Notes: generated by a model not told the origin, from the sequence alone. DNA of 64,000 nucleotides from Halobacillus andaensis (GCF_014636475.1 NZ_BMEL01000002.1:124001-188000), one strand, 5' to 3'. Numbered from the stretch's first letter, positions 16,270 to 24,737 are shown. Numbers and translations are program-made.

Positions 16270-17320
16270 ATAGTGATTCTTTTAACAATATGGTCTTTAG
16301 AATGATCGCATCCTGAAACCGGCGGGGGTCAAGTCCTGTTTTTTTACTGAGCTGATCGAGCCGGTAAATGAGCGTGTTTCGATGAATGTGTAAGTCACTC
16401 GCGGTAACATTCATTTTCAGGTTGTTGTCAAAAAAGCTCTGCAGCGTCTCAATATAGGAAGCGTCCAGCTCGCGGAGCAGCTGCCTGTATGTTCCGGAGA
16501 TTTCCTCATACACCGCAGGATCAATATGGTTGATCAGCCGTTCGGTTTTTAAAGAGGCGCTGGACACCACTTCTCCAGGTATGCCGGCCAGATCAATCGC
16601 TTCGCTGGCCTGGTGGTAGGACTGACGCAGGCCGCTGATCGAGTACCCCGGCTCACCAATGCCGATCACCACCTCTTCTTCGCCCTCAATTGTCAGCGGC
16701 TGATCAGGCAGAGCCGCTACAACGGAATGATTTTCGTACGGCAGGATAAACAGAGGATCAAATGGTTCAAGAGACGAGCGGAGTCTCTCCGCCAGTTCAT
16801 AGGGCTGGCTCGTTTGATAGACGACGACCTGCCACGGCTTGTGAATCTCGACCTGCAGCGTATAGACGGCTTCGCGCGCTAATTCTTTGGTATCAACGTC
16901 TGTAGGGTGCAGCAGCCGCTGCAGCCAATGGTTCCACTGCCGCTCTTGAAAAAAAGCTTCTTTCTGAAGACGCATTTGATCAAGCGTAATTTCCACCGAC
17001 CCCTGTGTCATCCTTGCTGCCTGCATCACATCATCCGGTTTCCCAGTCAATCCAACGACGCCCGCAAGTTCGCCGTGGTGGAAGATCGGCAGGTTGACTC
17101 CCGGCTTTACGTTAGAAAAATCATCGGCGTTTCCGTTTGTGATGATGTTGGGCTGCTGTGATTGGATCACGGCCTTCGCTCCGCCGTGAAGCTGATGCAG
17201 ACGCGAGGGATCGGTACTTGCGACAATTTTTCCGTGCGGATTCATCAGGTTGATTGGAACGTCGATGTATTTTGATAAGCGGCGGATAATTTCCTGTCCT
17301 AATTTTTCAGTCAATTCCAT
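16268..17320 (-). CDS. cdaR: CdaR-type sugar-diacid regulator
   Basis: A 350-residue protein with an N-terminal diacid-recognition domain (about 5-135; the pattern STDPSRLHQLHGGA and VNLPIFHHGELAGVVGLTG) and a C-terminal PucR-type helix-turn-helix (about 290-345; NVTASDLHIHRNTLIYRLDQLSKKTG, written here in two parts: residues NVTASDLHIH and NTLIYRLDQL). In Escherichia coli CdaR activates genes for glucarate, galactarate and glycerate metabolism. Here it is upstream of glxK-gntP on the same strand but has its own terminator, so it likely activates them from a separate transcript. Confidence 0.85.
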   Translation of the reverse strand: MELTEKLGQEIIRRLSKYIDVPINLMNPHGKIVASTDPSRLHQLHGGAKAVIQSQQPNIITNGNADDFSNVKPGVNLPIFHHGELAGVVGLTGKPDDVMQAARMTQGSVEITLDQMRLQKEAFFQERQWNHWLQRLLHPTDVDTKELAREAVYTLQVEIHKPWQVVVYQTSQPYELAERLRSSLEPFDPLFILPYENHSVVAALPDQPLTIEGEEEVVIGIGEPGYSISGLRQSYHQASEAIDLAGIPGEVVSSASLKTERLINHIDPAVYEEISGTYRQLLRELDASYIETLQSFFDNNLKMNVTASDLHIHRNTLIYRLDQLSKKTGLDPRRFQDAIILKTILLKESL

Positions 17321-17363
17321 AAAGGACGCTCCTTTTTTGTTCTATCTTAACAGATATATACCG

Positions 17364-17424
17364 CGGTACCAGGAATCTTTTTTACTGCCTCTGACCGCTG
17401 TTTGTCTCTCGGTACCTGGTACCG
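17364..17424. repeat. GGTACC-rich inverted repeat
   Basis: CGGTACCAGG (17364-17373) is repeated inverted as CCTGGTACCG (17415-17424), and the right arm is itself a 15-nt palindrome CGGTACCTGGTACCG (17410-17424). Poly-T and poly-A blocks lie next to the arms. It resembles dispersed palindromic elements of Bacillaceae. It sits in the 335-nt gap between cdaR and the small-peptide gene, which otherwise shows no gene. Confidence 0.45.
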
Positions 17425-17623
17425 TTTAAAAAAGACCCGGTCGGAAAGGCTGGTTTCCATAAAAAACCATAGGCAGATGGTGGGGTGTGAACAAGCAGCA
17501 GCAGGGCATCCTTCCTCCTTTTTTATCTGTAAATTAGTCATAAAATACTGTTATTCAGCAAATACGGGAGAAGTTGTGTTAATTTTCAGAAAAATATGAT
17601 ACCGTGTAACTAGAATTATTTGA

Positions 17624-17936
17624 CATTTTGAAGAATAGCTCGGGAGGAGGATAAAATGGAGGCAGTTCTTAATAATATCCAGATTACGTTACTTGGGTGG
17701 TTTTACGCTTTAAAAAATCAACTCGAAGAAAAACATCATGATGTCGTCGAAAACAAATGGATCATTTGGGTCGTGGTGTTAATTGCAGTAATCGGGGGGA
17801 TTGGCTACGCGTATTACTGTACAAGCAAAGGGTACAGCTTCTCCGGTCAGGTCAGGTGGAATTGGCCTAGAGTGTGGGATATTGGCATAGGGTGTACACC
17901 GAATTAAATTAAACTAACGAGCTATTCTTCAAAATG
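17624..17936. repeat. Perfect 19-bp inverted repeat bracketing a small gene
   Basis: CATTTTGAAGAATAGCTCG at 17624-17642 recurs as its exact complement at 17918-17936. The arms bracket the complete 83-residue ORF and its ribosome binding site, which begins one base after the left arm (GGAGGAGG at 17643-17650). No flanking target duplication is evident. The arms could pair in mRNA, be TIRs of a small cassette, or allow inversion. Confidence 0.85.
17656..17907 (+). CDS. Small membrane peptide, candidate secreted-peptide precursor
   Basis: 83 residues with a strong SD (GGAGGAGG). Residues 1-33 are soluble and helical-looking, and a single hydrophobic helix lies at about 35-54 (WIIWVVVLIAVIGGIGYAYY). 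The C-terminal tail of ~28 residues is rich in aromatics and contains two cysteines (YYCTSKGYSFSGQ and WDIGIGCTPN) that could form a loop. It is not recognised as a known family. Its position directly before an ABC transporter, membrane proteins and an M50-like protease suggests a processed, exported peptide such as a bacteriocin or cannibalism-type toxin. This is inference from architecture only. Confidence 0.6.
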   Translation: MEAVLNNIQITLLGWFYALKNQLEEKHHDVVENKWIIWVVVLIAVIGGIGYAYYCTSKGYSFSGQVRWNWPRVWDIGIGCTPN

Positions 17937-17968
17937 CAATTCGATTACTTTCGATTAGGGTTGAATCT

Positions 17969-18700
17969 ATGATTACTATTTCCGAGCTTCAGAAGTCATA
18001 CAAAGACAATACGGTGTTACATAAGCTGAGCATCGAGTTTGAACCCGTGGGCATTGATATCATCGTCGGGATCAACGGATCGGGTAAAACGACGCTCTTA
18101 AACTGCATATGTGACATCACCCCGTTTGAGAGCGGGTCCATTACAGTGGATTCTATCGACAGAAAAGAAAAAGAAGCGAAAACGAAAATGTATTACATTC
18201 CTTCTGACTTTTACCTGCCGGAATATTTATCGGGGAAGGAATATGCTGACTTTGTCTTCTCCAGGTATCCCCATAAAGACAGGGACCGGTTTACCTTCGT
18301 CATTCGATTGTATAATTTAGAATCCGCCTTACATAAAAAAATAAGTGAATATTCGTATGGCATGAAAAAGAAGCTGCAGATTGCGGTCTCTTTAGCCTTA
18401 GATGTCCGCTATATTTTAGCTGACGAAGTATTTAATGGGCTGGATTACGAGAGCTACCTGCTCACGGAATATTTAATTAATAACTTTGCGAAAAGCCGTA
18501 AATTCATTCTAGTGTCTCATAATATGGATTACATTAAACGCAACCCTCTGGCTCGAGTCTATTTACTGAGTGCTGGAAGGATGGAGCTGGTCGAGGATAT
18601 TCATAAAATCGAGGAAATCGTAATCAATAATGGAGAATTAAAAAACTATTATGATGAAATTGACAGATTCTTACACGATCACAAAGATTCTATTGAATGA
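17969..18700 (+). CDS. ABC transporter ATPase of the peptide cluster
   Basis: 243 residues. Walker [12 protein letters not shown] at about 33-43, ABC signature SYGMKKKLQIA near 130 (a degenerate LSGGQ), Walker B VRYILADEVFNGLD near 150 and an H-loop at VSHNMDY. This is similar to ATPases of bacteriocin-export and immunity ABC systems (YydI, SkfE-like). It energises the permease encoded next, with which it overlaps by 50 nt. The role, export of or immunity to the upstream peptide, is inferred from the neighbourhood. Confidence 0.8.
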   Translation: MITISELQKSYKDNTVLHKLSIEFEPVGIDIIVGINGSGKTTLLNCICDITPFESGSITVDSIDRKEKEAKTKMYYIPSDFYLPEYLSGKEYADFVFSRYPHKDRDRFTFVIRLYNLESALHKKISEYSYGMKKKLQIAVSLALDVRYILADEVFNGLDYESYLLTEYLINNFAKSRKFILVSHNMDYIKRNPLARVYLLSAGRMELVEDIHKIEEIVINNGELKNYYDEIDRFLHDHKDSIE

Positions 18701-20015
18701 AGTCTTTAACAATATCCTGTCGAACAATATCTTCAACAAGAAAAGAAACCGATATCTATTATTCACCTTGCTTTTTGTGGTGTATATCGCCTATTATCTC
18801 TTAAATGTATCGCAGCTGAATCAAATCTTTATTACGGAAGAGCAGAGCAGTGCTTCTCTTCAAAATATGCTGTTTTCCAGTTTAACGAATGTCATTATTA
18901 TTATTTCGGGGTTTATTTATTTAATCGTGACCATTTCGTTTTCTTTAACGAACCGTATGCAGTATCAGCTGAAGATCCTGCCGTTTGAACGGGGGAGCAT
19001 CTGGCTTGGAAGTATATTGTTTAAATTGCTGTTAGGGTACGTTTCCTTTTTAATCATTTTTGCTATTATCATTCCTCTTTTAAATTTGTTTTATTTTTCG
19101 CTGAGTCTTAATTTGCTCGTTCTCGTTTATAGTCAGTTGTTGTTTTTCTTCAGCATTTCTTTTTTTTATTTATTCTTTCATGTGATCAGCGTGAATTTGA
19201 AGCTGACGGTTTTTAACATCAATCATATTTTATTAGTGGTTTTTCTATTCTTTTATCTATTTGTTTTTCGATTTCAAATCGACCAGATCGTCCGGTCGCT
19301 GAACTTTGAGCTTACTCATCTGGTGGTGTCCGGCTTCATCATTCTGCTGGCGGCGGGTACGTTGTTATTTACCTTGCTCATTTCCAGTTTTCAGACCAAC
19401 CGCAGTGAAGATGTCTATTCATCCAGTGATTTTTACACGTTGACGAGAATTCCGATCAAGATGAACCATTTGTCTCTTCTATTCTTAGGGACGCTTCGGA
19501 ATAAATTAACGCTGCGGTTGAGCGGTATCGTTCTCCTTTTCTTTATTCTGGCATGGATCGACACAAGGGATTTGTATACGGCGATGACCACGTTTGTTTT
19601 TCTTTATCCCGTTATCTCTTTTTCAGCGATCAGGTATTACAGTACGACGATGTCCTACCGGAAGATGAATCCGTTTTTTGATCTTACTGCCTTAAAGGAA
19701 ACACTGCTGACGGCGCTCATGAATATCATGATCAATCTTCCCCTCATCATCATGGCAATTGTACTGGCGGGAGATTATGTAAAAACCACTTATTATGCGT
19801 TCATTATCTTTGAATCCGCGCTGATTATGGGGATTATTTTTCCGAAAAATAAAAGCTCGGTGAACGAATTTTCCGCTTCGATCCTATGTGTGGTACTGGC
19901 TCTGTGTTTATATTTGATTTCGAATCATTTACTTATATTCCTGGTGATTTTCACGGTATTGTGCACCATCAAATATTACTTATTAAGGAGGAGCTTTTAC
20001 GATGAAATTAACTAA
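18651..20015 (+). CDS. ABC transporter permease of the peptide cluster
   Basis: 454 residues, very hydrophobic, with about 10-12 membrane helices separated by short loops and no enzymatic motif. Its reading frame begins inside the ATPase gene at ATG 18651; a TTG near 18691 is an alternative. The overlap argues for stoichiometric synthesis with the ATPase. Length and helix pattern fit ABC-2-like exporters such as YydJ or SkfF relatives, but the sequence is not closely recognisable. A 14-nt overlap with the next gene keeps the operon tight. Confidence 0.7.
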   Translation: MMKLTDSYTITKILLNEVFNNILSNNIFNKKRNRYLLFTLLFVVYIAYYLLNVSQLNQIFITEEQSSASLQNMLFSSLTNVIIIISGFIYLIVTISFSLTNRMQYQLKILPFERGSIWLGSILFKLLLGYVSFLIIFAIIIPLLNLFYFSLSLNLLVLVYSQLLFFFSISFFYLFFHVISVNLKLTVFNINHILLVVFLFFYLFVFRFQIDQIVRSLNFELTHLVVSGFIILLAAGTLLFTLLISSFQTNRSEDVYSSSDFYTLTRIPIKMNHLSLLFLGTLRNKLTLRLSGIVLLFFILAWIDTRDLYTAMTTFVFLYPVISFSAIRYYSTTMSYRKMNPFFDLTALKETLLTALMNIMINLPLIIMAIVLAGDYVKTTYYAFIIFESALIMGIIFPKNKSSVNEFSASILCVVLALCLYLISNHLLIFLVIFTVLCTIKYYLLRRSFYDEIN

Positions 20016-20277
20016 GTTTATTTTTATCGGGACGGTCGTCTACCTCGTTCTCTTTTTAATCGATTATCTTGTAACCTTATTCTCAATCGACGAATCCGGA
20101 GAATACATGTCCACGCTGGGGTTGAGCATCGATATGACGATGAATGAGGAAGAATTGTTTACCAACTTCTCCTTAACACCGCAGGTATTAATCACTTTTG
20201 TGTCATGGCTGCTGATCATTTGCCTCGTCTTTCTAGTCGCCAAGCGAATCAGCCATAGAAAAGTACTCGATAAGTAA
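20002..20277 (+). CDS. Small two-helix membrane protein
   Basis: 91 residues with membrane helices at about 5-27 and 62-80 joined by an acidic extracytoplasmic-looking loop (SIDESGEYMSTLGLSIDMTM). AGGAGGAG at 19986-19993 gives a very strong SD. It is not recognised. Its place between the ABC permease and the M50-like protease suggests an immunity or chaperone role in the peptide system. Confidence 0.65.
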   Translation: MKLTKFIFIGTVVYLVLFLIDYLVTLFSIDESGEYMSTLGLSIDMTMNEEELFTNFSLTPQVLITFVSWLLIICLVFLVAKRISHRKVLDK

Positions 20278-20279
20278 TC

Positions 20280-20663
20280 ATGGACAATTTCTTGATGATG
20301 ATCCAGGTGTTATTTTTTCTTTATCTTCTACTGTTTGGTGTATTGCTGCTTCACGAGCTCATTCACCTGTTATTTATTAAACTTTATAAAAAAGAGGTTC
20401 AATCGTTCACGCTCAATGCCTGGGGCGGGAAGGCCGTTTATGTGAATGATCACAACTATGCTGATATCTTAATTATTTCAGCGGCGCCGAATCTCATCCT
20501 CCCGATGCTTGGTTTTGTCGTTTTTTCCCTGGATAGCGGCTTATATTTTAACGCCTTTGCCTTCTTTTGTTTGATAAACCTACTGAACCTGTTACCCTTT
20601 ACGTCGGACGGCTCTGCGGTCTTATATAGTATCATGAAGCTGGTTGAAAGAAAGAAGGTCTGA
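20280..20663 (+). CDS. M50-like membrane metalloprotease
   Basis: 127 residues. The first helix carries HELIHLL (about residues 25-31), a canonical HExxH zinc motif embedded in a membrane segment, as in site-2 proteases and YydH. A later NLLNLLPFTSDGSAV segment (about 99-113) corresponds to the N/D-containing third zinc-ligand region of M50 enzymes. Such proteases cleave substrates within the membrane, so the transmembrane small peptide encoded first in this operon is a plausible substrate. It is shorter than typical S2P proteins. Last gene of the operon. Confidence 0.7.
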   Translation: MDNFLMMIQVLFFLYLLLFGVLLLHELIHLLFIKLYKKEVQSFTLNAWGGKAVYVNDHNYADILIISAAPNLILPMLGFVVFSLDSGLYFNAFAFFCLINLLNLLPFTSDGSAVLYSIMKLVERKKV

Positions 20664-20782
20664 AGAATATAAAAAAGTGCACTGGGAAGGTTCTTTAGGA
20701 TCTCACGTGCTTAATCGTATAACTTCCCCGCTGCGGATCTTCAGCAGTTCTTCCTTCATCAGAAATCCATCCTCACCTATGA

Positions 20783-20812
20783 TTAATATTGCATCAACCT
20801 GTGTCATACAAT
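20783..20812 (+). promoter_or_regulatory. Sigma-E-type promoter of cwlJ
   Basis: TTAATATT (20783-20790) and CATACAAT (20805-20812) with a 14-nt spacer fit the mother-cell sigma-E consensus (ATATT-like -35, CATACA-T -10). cwlJ is a sigma-E gene in Bacillus subtilis, so position and identity agree. Confidence 0.6.
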
Positions 20813-20830
20813 ACTTTTGGGGTGAAAAAA

Positions 20831-21268
20831 ATGCCAAGAGTCCAATACACCGATGCAGACGTTGCCTTGATGGCGAGGATGATGCGGGCAGAAGCCGAGG
20901 GGGAAGGCCAGCAAGGCATGCTGTATGTCGGAAATGTGATTGTGAATCGCGCGCTGGCTGATTGCTTGGACTTTCAAGATGTAAGAAATATCCGACAGGT
21001 TATTTTTCAAGTTCAAGGAGGCAATTATTCTTTCGAAGCAGTGCAAAAGGGAAATTTATTTTATAACAGAGCGAGGTCTGTTGAAAAAAGGCTGGCGAGA
21101 AAAAATTTAGAATTCTGGCGGCAGCACCCGGCGAAATATGCTCTTTGGTATTTCAATCCATCTGGACCCTGTCCTCCAACATGGTTCGGCCAGCCGTTCG
21201 CCGGTCAATTTAAAGAACATTGCTATTATGAACCAGCAGCAGGAACATGTGCCAGTGTTTATAGGTAA
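20831..21268 (+). CDS. cwlJ: CwlJ, spore cortex-lytic germination hydrolase
   Basis: A 145-residue hydrolase of the SleB/CwlJ family made in the mother cell and placed in the spore coat, where it degrades cortex peptidoglycan when Ca-DPA is released during germination. The whole protein is the catalytic domain: DVALMARMMRAEAEGEG (residues 9-25) carries the catalytic Glu, followed by GMLYVGNVIVNRA and a C-terminal WYFNPSGPCP and FKEHCYYEP segment. ATG 20831 is chosen over 20789 because GGGGTGA precedes it and the resulting N-terminus matches known CwlJ. The gerQ gene that follows cwlJ in some Bacillus is absent. Confidence 0.9.
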   Translation: MPRVQYTDADVALMARMMRAEAEGEGQQGMLYVGNVIVNRALADCLDFQDVRNIRQVIFQVQGGNYSFEAVQKGNLFYNRARSVEKRLARKNLEFWRQHPAKYALWYFNPSGPCPPTWFGQPFAGQFKEHCYYEPAAGTCASVYR

Positions 21269-21278
21269 GAGGAGGGCA

Positions 21279-21395
21279 ATGTCTGTCTTAAAGTATATAA
21301 AAACGTATAGAAGCGGGGCGGTTCTTGCCCTGGATGCAGAGGTCAGCCTGTCCCGCTGGTCTCTTTTTGTGAGGAGAAAGGGCTGTTCATTGTAG
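21279..21395 (+). CDS. Hypothetical 38-residue protein
   Basis: ATG 21279 follows an excellent SD (GAGGAGGG at 21269-21276) ten nt after the cwlJ stop. The peptide is basic (SVLKYIKTYRSGAVLALDAE, then RWSLFVRRKGCSL), with one cysteine and no membrane helix. It is not recognised. The SD and position suggest co-transcription with cwlJ in the mother cell. Confidence 0.35.
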   Translation: MSVLKYIKTYRSGAVLALDAEVSLSRWSLFVRRKGCSL

Positions 21396-21484
21396 AGTTT
21401 GCTGCTTAGCTCAGTTTTATGGCTGTGATTCTCTTTTTAGATTTCTCCTAAGTTGACATTCTGCATAACGTGATAGATACTATT

Positions 21485-21507
21485 GTTAAAATAATTTTAC
21501 CGAGTAA
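21485..21507. promoter_or_regulatory. Probable operator of the ArsR-type regulator
   Basis: GTTAAAATAATTTTAC at 21485-21500 plus GTAAA at 21503-21507 resembles the site before the MFS gene (22154-22171 and following). It lies between a possible TTGACA (21453-21458) promoter and the regulator start, fitting autoregulation. Confidence 0.5.
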
Positions 21508-21520
21508 ATGGAGTGAACTG

Positions 21521-22129
21521 ATGAAGGATATAAAATTATTAACGACGCACGATCAGCTAAAAGCGCTGGGAGACCCATTCCGCTCCGAATTATTGTTACG
21601 ATTAATGGAAAAGCCGAAAACGGGACAGCAGCTTTCCGAAGTGTTTAACCTTTCACGAGCGCGTATTCATTATCATCTGAAGGAGTTAGAGAAGAACGAC
21701 CTCATCGAGATTGTACATAAAGAAGAAAAGAACGGGATTGTGCAAAAGTTTTATCAAGCTGTAGCTGGTGGTTTCGTACCCGATCAATCTCTTATTCCAT
21801 ATTCAGATATGACTGAAACCGTAAGACAAATGATGGTAAGTATGTTAGAACAGTCTAAACGAAGAATTCTTGCCGCACCAGAAGAGTCGTTACAGGATCA
21901 GTCGAGCTCTAAAGAACCAGCCGAGTGGAAGTATCGATCGAGTGCTTATGAAATACATGCGACAGAGGAAGATTTTAAAGCCTGGCAGCAAAAATTTTCA
22001 AATTTGATGGATGAACTGAAAGAAATTCAACGCCCGGAACCATCTCCAGATGCAAAGCTTTACTACTTTCATATGCTTGGACTGCAGATCGAGGAAAATT
22101 ATCTAGAGAAGAAAAAAGAAGAATCATAG
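21521..22129 (+). CDS. ArsR-family winged-helix regulator
   Basis: 202 residues. An N-terminal ArsR-type winged helix (about 5-80; LKALGDPFRSELLLRLME, then FNLSRARIHYHLKELEKNDL) is followed by a ~120-residue helical domain of unknown ligand. The ATG at 21521 has GGAG 8 nt upstream, which is better than the ATG at 21470. It is followed by an MFS exporter gene whose promoter carries the same AT-rich palindrome, so it probably represses both. The lack of metal-binding cysteine clusters suggests an organic ligand. Confidence 0.75.
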   Translation: MKDIKLLTTHDQLKALGDPFRSELLLRLMEKPKTGQQLSEVFNLSRARIHYHLKELEKNDLIEIVHKEEKNGIVQKFYQAVAGGFVPDQSLIPYSDMTETVRQMMVSMLEQSKRRILAAPEESLQDQSSSKEPAEWKYRSSAYEIHATEEDFKAWQQKFSNLMDELKEIQRPEPSPDAKLYYFHMLGLQIEENYLEKKKEES

Positions 22130-22153
22130 ACGGGATTCTTTTTTTTGAACAAC

Positions 22154-22171
22154 AGTAAAATATATTTTACT
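22154..22171. promoter_or_regulatory. Palindromic operator before the MFS gene
   Basis: AGTAAAATATATTTTACT is a perfect 18-bp palindrome, followed by a further GTAAAATAAT half-site. It matches the motif upstream of the ArsR-type gene. Confidence 0.6.
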
Positions 22172-22200
22172 GTGTAAAATAATTATTAGGGAGGGTAACT

Positions 22201-23454
22201 ATGGAGCGAGCGAAACAAGTTGAGGAAGCAGGCGTCATACCATTATCAAAATCAAAATCATTTATTTTGCTGTGGCTGACGACGGTATCTTCAAGTTTAA
22301 GTCTGTCGATGTTTATGTTTATTCAATCTTGGTATGTGGTGGAGGATCTCGGCAGGGAAGCAGCTCTTGGTATCGTATTGGTCTGTTTAACAGGTATGCG
22401 GATGATTTCCATGATCGTCGGGGGAGTGGTGGCCGATCGAAGCAGGCAAACAACGGTTATGGCATTTTCTGATTTATCGTTAGCGTGCGTAATGATACTG
22501 CTGGCGGGAGCCTTTATGTATTTCTCAGAAGTGCCAATTGGAATTCTTGCTGTTAATGCTGCTTTATTTGGCATTTGTGGAGGATTCTTTGAACCAGCCA
22601 GAGATGCACTTTTACCTAAAGTAGTAAAGGTTGAACAACTAACCCGCGCCAATTCATCTCTTCAAGCAGCCATTCAAATTGCTCTTTTTACAGGGCCGCT
22701 TCTTACGGGAGTATTGGTTAATTTTTTAAGCTATAGTTTCGTTTTAATGCTTATCGGCATGTTTTTAAGTTTCTCTGGGGTAGGTGTGCTGTTTATCAAG
22801 CAAATTAACGAAAAGCCAAAACAAAGAGGTGAGATTCTTTTTAAGAAGCAATTAACAGAGGGGTTTATTTATACGTGGCAATCATCCCTATTAAGGGCTT
22901 TGCTGATCATTACAATTATTGTAAACTTTTTTATATCGGGTCCTTTAATGATGGGACTGCCTATATTTGTGGAAGGAGTATTGTCTGGGAGTTCGATAGA
23001 CTTCAGCTTTGTTCAGGGCGGTTTTACTTTTGGTATGATATTTGGCTCAATCGTCATAGGTTTGATGAACATTCAAAGGAAACGAGGGTCTTATGCTTTA
23101 TATTTCATTGCCCTTCAAGGGGTTGTAATTCTCGTGTTCAGCCAGGTGACTTCCATAGCAGCTGCCATAAGTATCATCATTTTCATTGGAATGCTTAATC
23201 CTGCTGTTAACATTCCATTAATTTCAATGATCCAGTCACACGCGGATCCTCAAAAAGTCGGACGGGTCATGAGTTTAATCCGTACAGGGTCATTAGGTTT
23301 AATTCCACTGTCCTATGCTGTGACGTCTGTCTTTCTTGGAATGGGGGTACAGATTCAGACGTTAATGGCATGGAGTTCGCTCCCTTTAATTCTTAGTGTG
23401 GTCGTATTATATTTCTCATATCCCATCTTAAAGGCCGCGACTAGATGCCGGTAG
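22201..23454 (+). CDS. MFS efflux transporter
   Basis: 417 residues with 12 predicted membrane helices. The loop between helices 2 and 3 has GGVVADRSRQTT, a version of the MFS motif A (GxxxDRxGRR), and GGFFEPARDALLPKVVK lies in the macrolide-efflux-like region near residue 125. It exports an unknown compound, probably the ligand of the upstream ArsR-type regulator. SD GGGAGG at 22190-22195. The 230 nt after it hold no gene I can support. Confidence 0.85.
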   Translation: MERAKQVEEAGVIPLSKSKSFILLWLTTVSSSLSLSMFMFIQSWYVVEDLGREAALGIVLVCLTGMRMISMIVGGVVADRSRQTTVMAFSDLSLACVMILLAGAFMYFSEVPIGILAVNAALFGICGGFFEPARDALLPKVVKVEQLTRANSSLQAAIQIALFTGPLLTGVLVNFLSYSFVLMLIGMFLSFSGVGVLFIKQINEKPKQRGEILFKKQLTEGFIYTWQSSLLRALLIITIIVNFFISGPLMMGLPIFVEGVLSGSSIDFSFVQGGFTFGMIFGSIVIGLMNIQRKRGSYALYFIALQGVVILVFSQVTSIAAAISIIIFIGMLNPAVNIPLISMIQSHADPQKVGRVMSLIRTGSLGLIPLSYAVTSVFLGMGVQIQTLMAWSSLPLILSVVVLYFSYPILKAATRCR

Positions 23455-23684
23455 AATTATATAGTCATTTTTATTGAAGGAAAAAATAGTACTTGTACTT
23501 ATCATTTTAATTGTATTATTAATCTATCTTAGCTTTTAAGTAAGCCATATTGGAAAGTAGCTGAGAGAGCAGCAAGAGGATCAAGAATAGGTTAAAAACA
23601 AACTTAATAATATTAAGGGTTGAAATTATCCTTTAACTTGGCAGCGTTTTAGGGTGAAAATACAGCTACCTTTAGGAGGATCAA

Positions 23685-24716
23685 ATGAAAGAAAATACCG
23701 AATTAGAGCATCTTATCAAAGGTTACAGCCAGCAGATTGATTTTTCAGGCGTGGTCTATGTGAAACAAGAGGATCGTGTTTTAATAGATGATGCTTTTGG
23801 TTATGCAAACCGGGCAGAGGGACTATCAAACAATGTCCATACACGTTTTGGTATCGCGTCAGGCTGCAAATTATTTACGGCGATTGGCCTATGTCAGTTA
23901 GTAGAGACGGGAGTCATAGCGTTTGATACGCCTTTAGTAGATGGCCTGGCGATTGATTTTCCTTATTTTGATAAAGACGTGACAATTCACCATCTTTTAA
24001 CCCATACATCGGGCATTCCCGATTACTTTGATGAAGAAGTCATGACGGATTATGAAGATCTATGGAAGGATCGTCCGGTCTATGAAATGAATTCTCTTAC
24101 CGATTTTCTGCCTCTTTTTCAACACCATGAGATGAAGTACAGTCCTGGGGAAAGATTCCACTATAATAACGCTGGCTATATTCTATTAGGGTTAATCATT
24201 GAACAACAATCCGGAAAAAGTTTCACTGATTATGTAGAAGAGGAGATTTTTCAAAAGGCTGGGATAACGGATTCAGGATATTTTTCGTTGGATCAACTCC
24301 CTCAGAACACAGCCATGGGCTACATAGACAACGAAGAGGATGGCACGTGGAGAACGAATATTTACTCCATTCCAGCCAAAGGCGGTGCTGACGGCGGAGC
24401 GTTTATTACAGCGCCCGATATGCTCACACTTTGGGAGGCATTGTTTAATCATCAGCTTCTTACTAAGGAAATGACCTGCACATTACTAAGACCACATGTT
24501 CATGTGAATGGTGAAATAAACTATGGGTACGGCATTTGGATGAACCAAAACAATGATCATATTTATAAGTATCACGTAATGGGGTATGATCCTGGCGTGA
24601 ATTTTCGTGCTTCTTACTATCCTGATCATCATTTGAAAGTTGCTGTCCCTTCTAATCAGGAGTCCGGGTCTTTTGAACTGACAAAAATAATTGAAGAGCA
24701 TGTCCTGAAGTCATAG
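23685..24716 (+). CDS. Serine hydrolase, class C beta-lactamase fold
   Basis: 343 residues, cytoplasmic (no signal peptide). The SxxK nucleophile is in FGIASGCKLFTAI (Ser about 64), unusual in having Cys before Lys; the YxN motif is in FHYNNAGYILLG near residue 164. IHHLLTHTSGIPDYF is the usual signature next to the active site. These enzymes act as esterases, D-amino peptidases or DD-peptidases; the substrate cannot be told. SD AGGAGG 6 nt upstream. It begins a series of small same-strand genes. Confidence 0.85.
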   Translation: MKENTELEHLIKGYSQQIDFSGVVYVKQEDRVLIDDAFGYANRAEGLSNNVHTRFGIASGCKLFTAIGLCQLVETGVIAFDTPLVDGLAIDFPYFDKDVTIHHLLTHTSGIPDYFDEEVMTDYEDLWKDRPVYEMNSLTDFLPLFQHHEMKYSPGERFHYNNAGYILLGLIIEQQSGKSFTDYVEEEIFQKAGITDSGYFSLDQLPQNTAMGYIDNEEDGTWRTNIYSIPAKGGADGGAFITAPDMLTLWEALFNHQLLTKEMTCTLLRPHVHVNGEINYGYGIWMNQNNDHIYKYHVMGYDPGVNFRASYYPDHHLKVAVPSNQESGSFELTKIIEEHVLKS

Positions 24717-24737
24717 GAATAATAAGGAAGGTGTTAA

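Noticed and set aside
17624-17936. Insertion sequence or MITE with target duplication
   Set aside because: No target-site duplication or transposase is visible; kept only as an inverted repeat with several possible meanings.
20703-20807. A 34-residue minus-strand ORF with protein-like composition
   Set aside because: It has no ribosome binding site and overlaps the sigma-E-type promoter of cwlJ.
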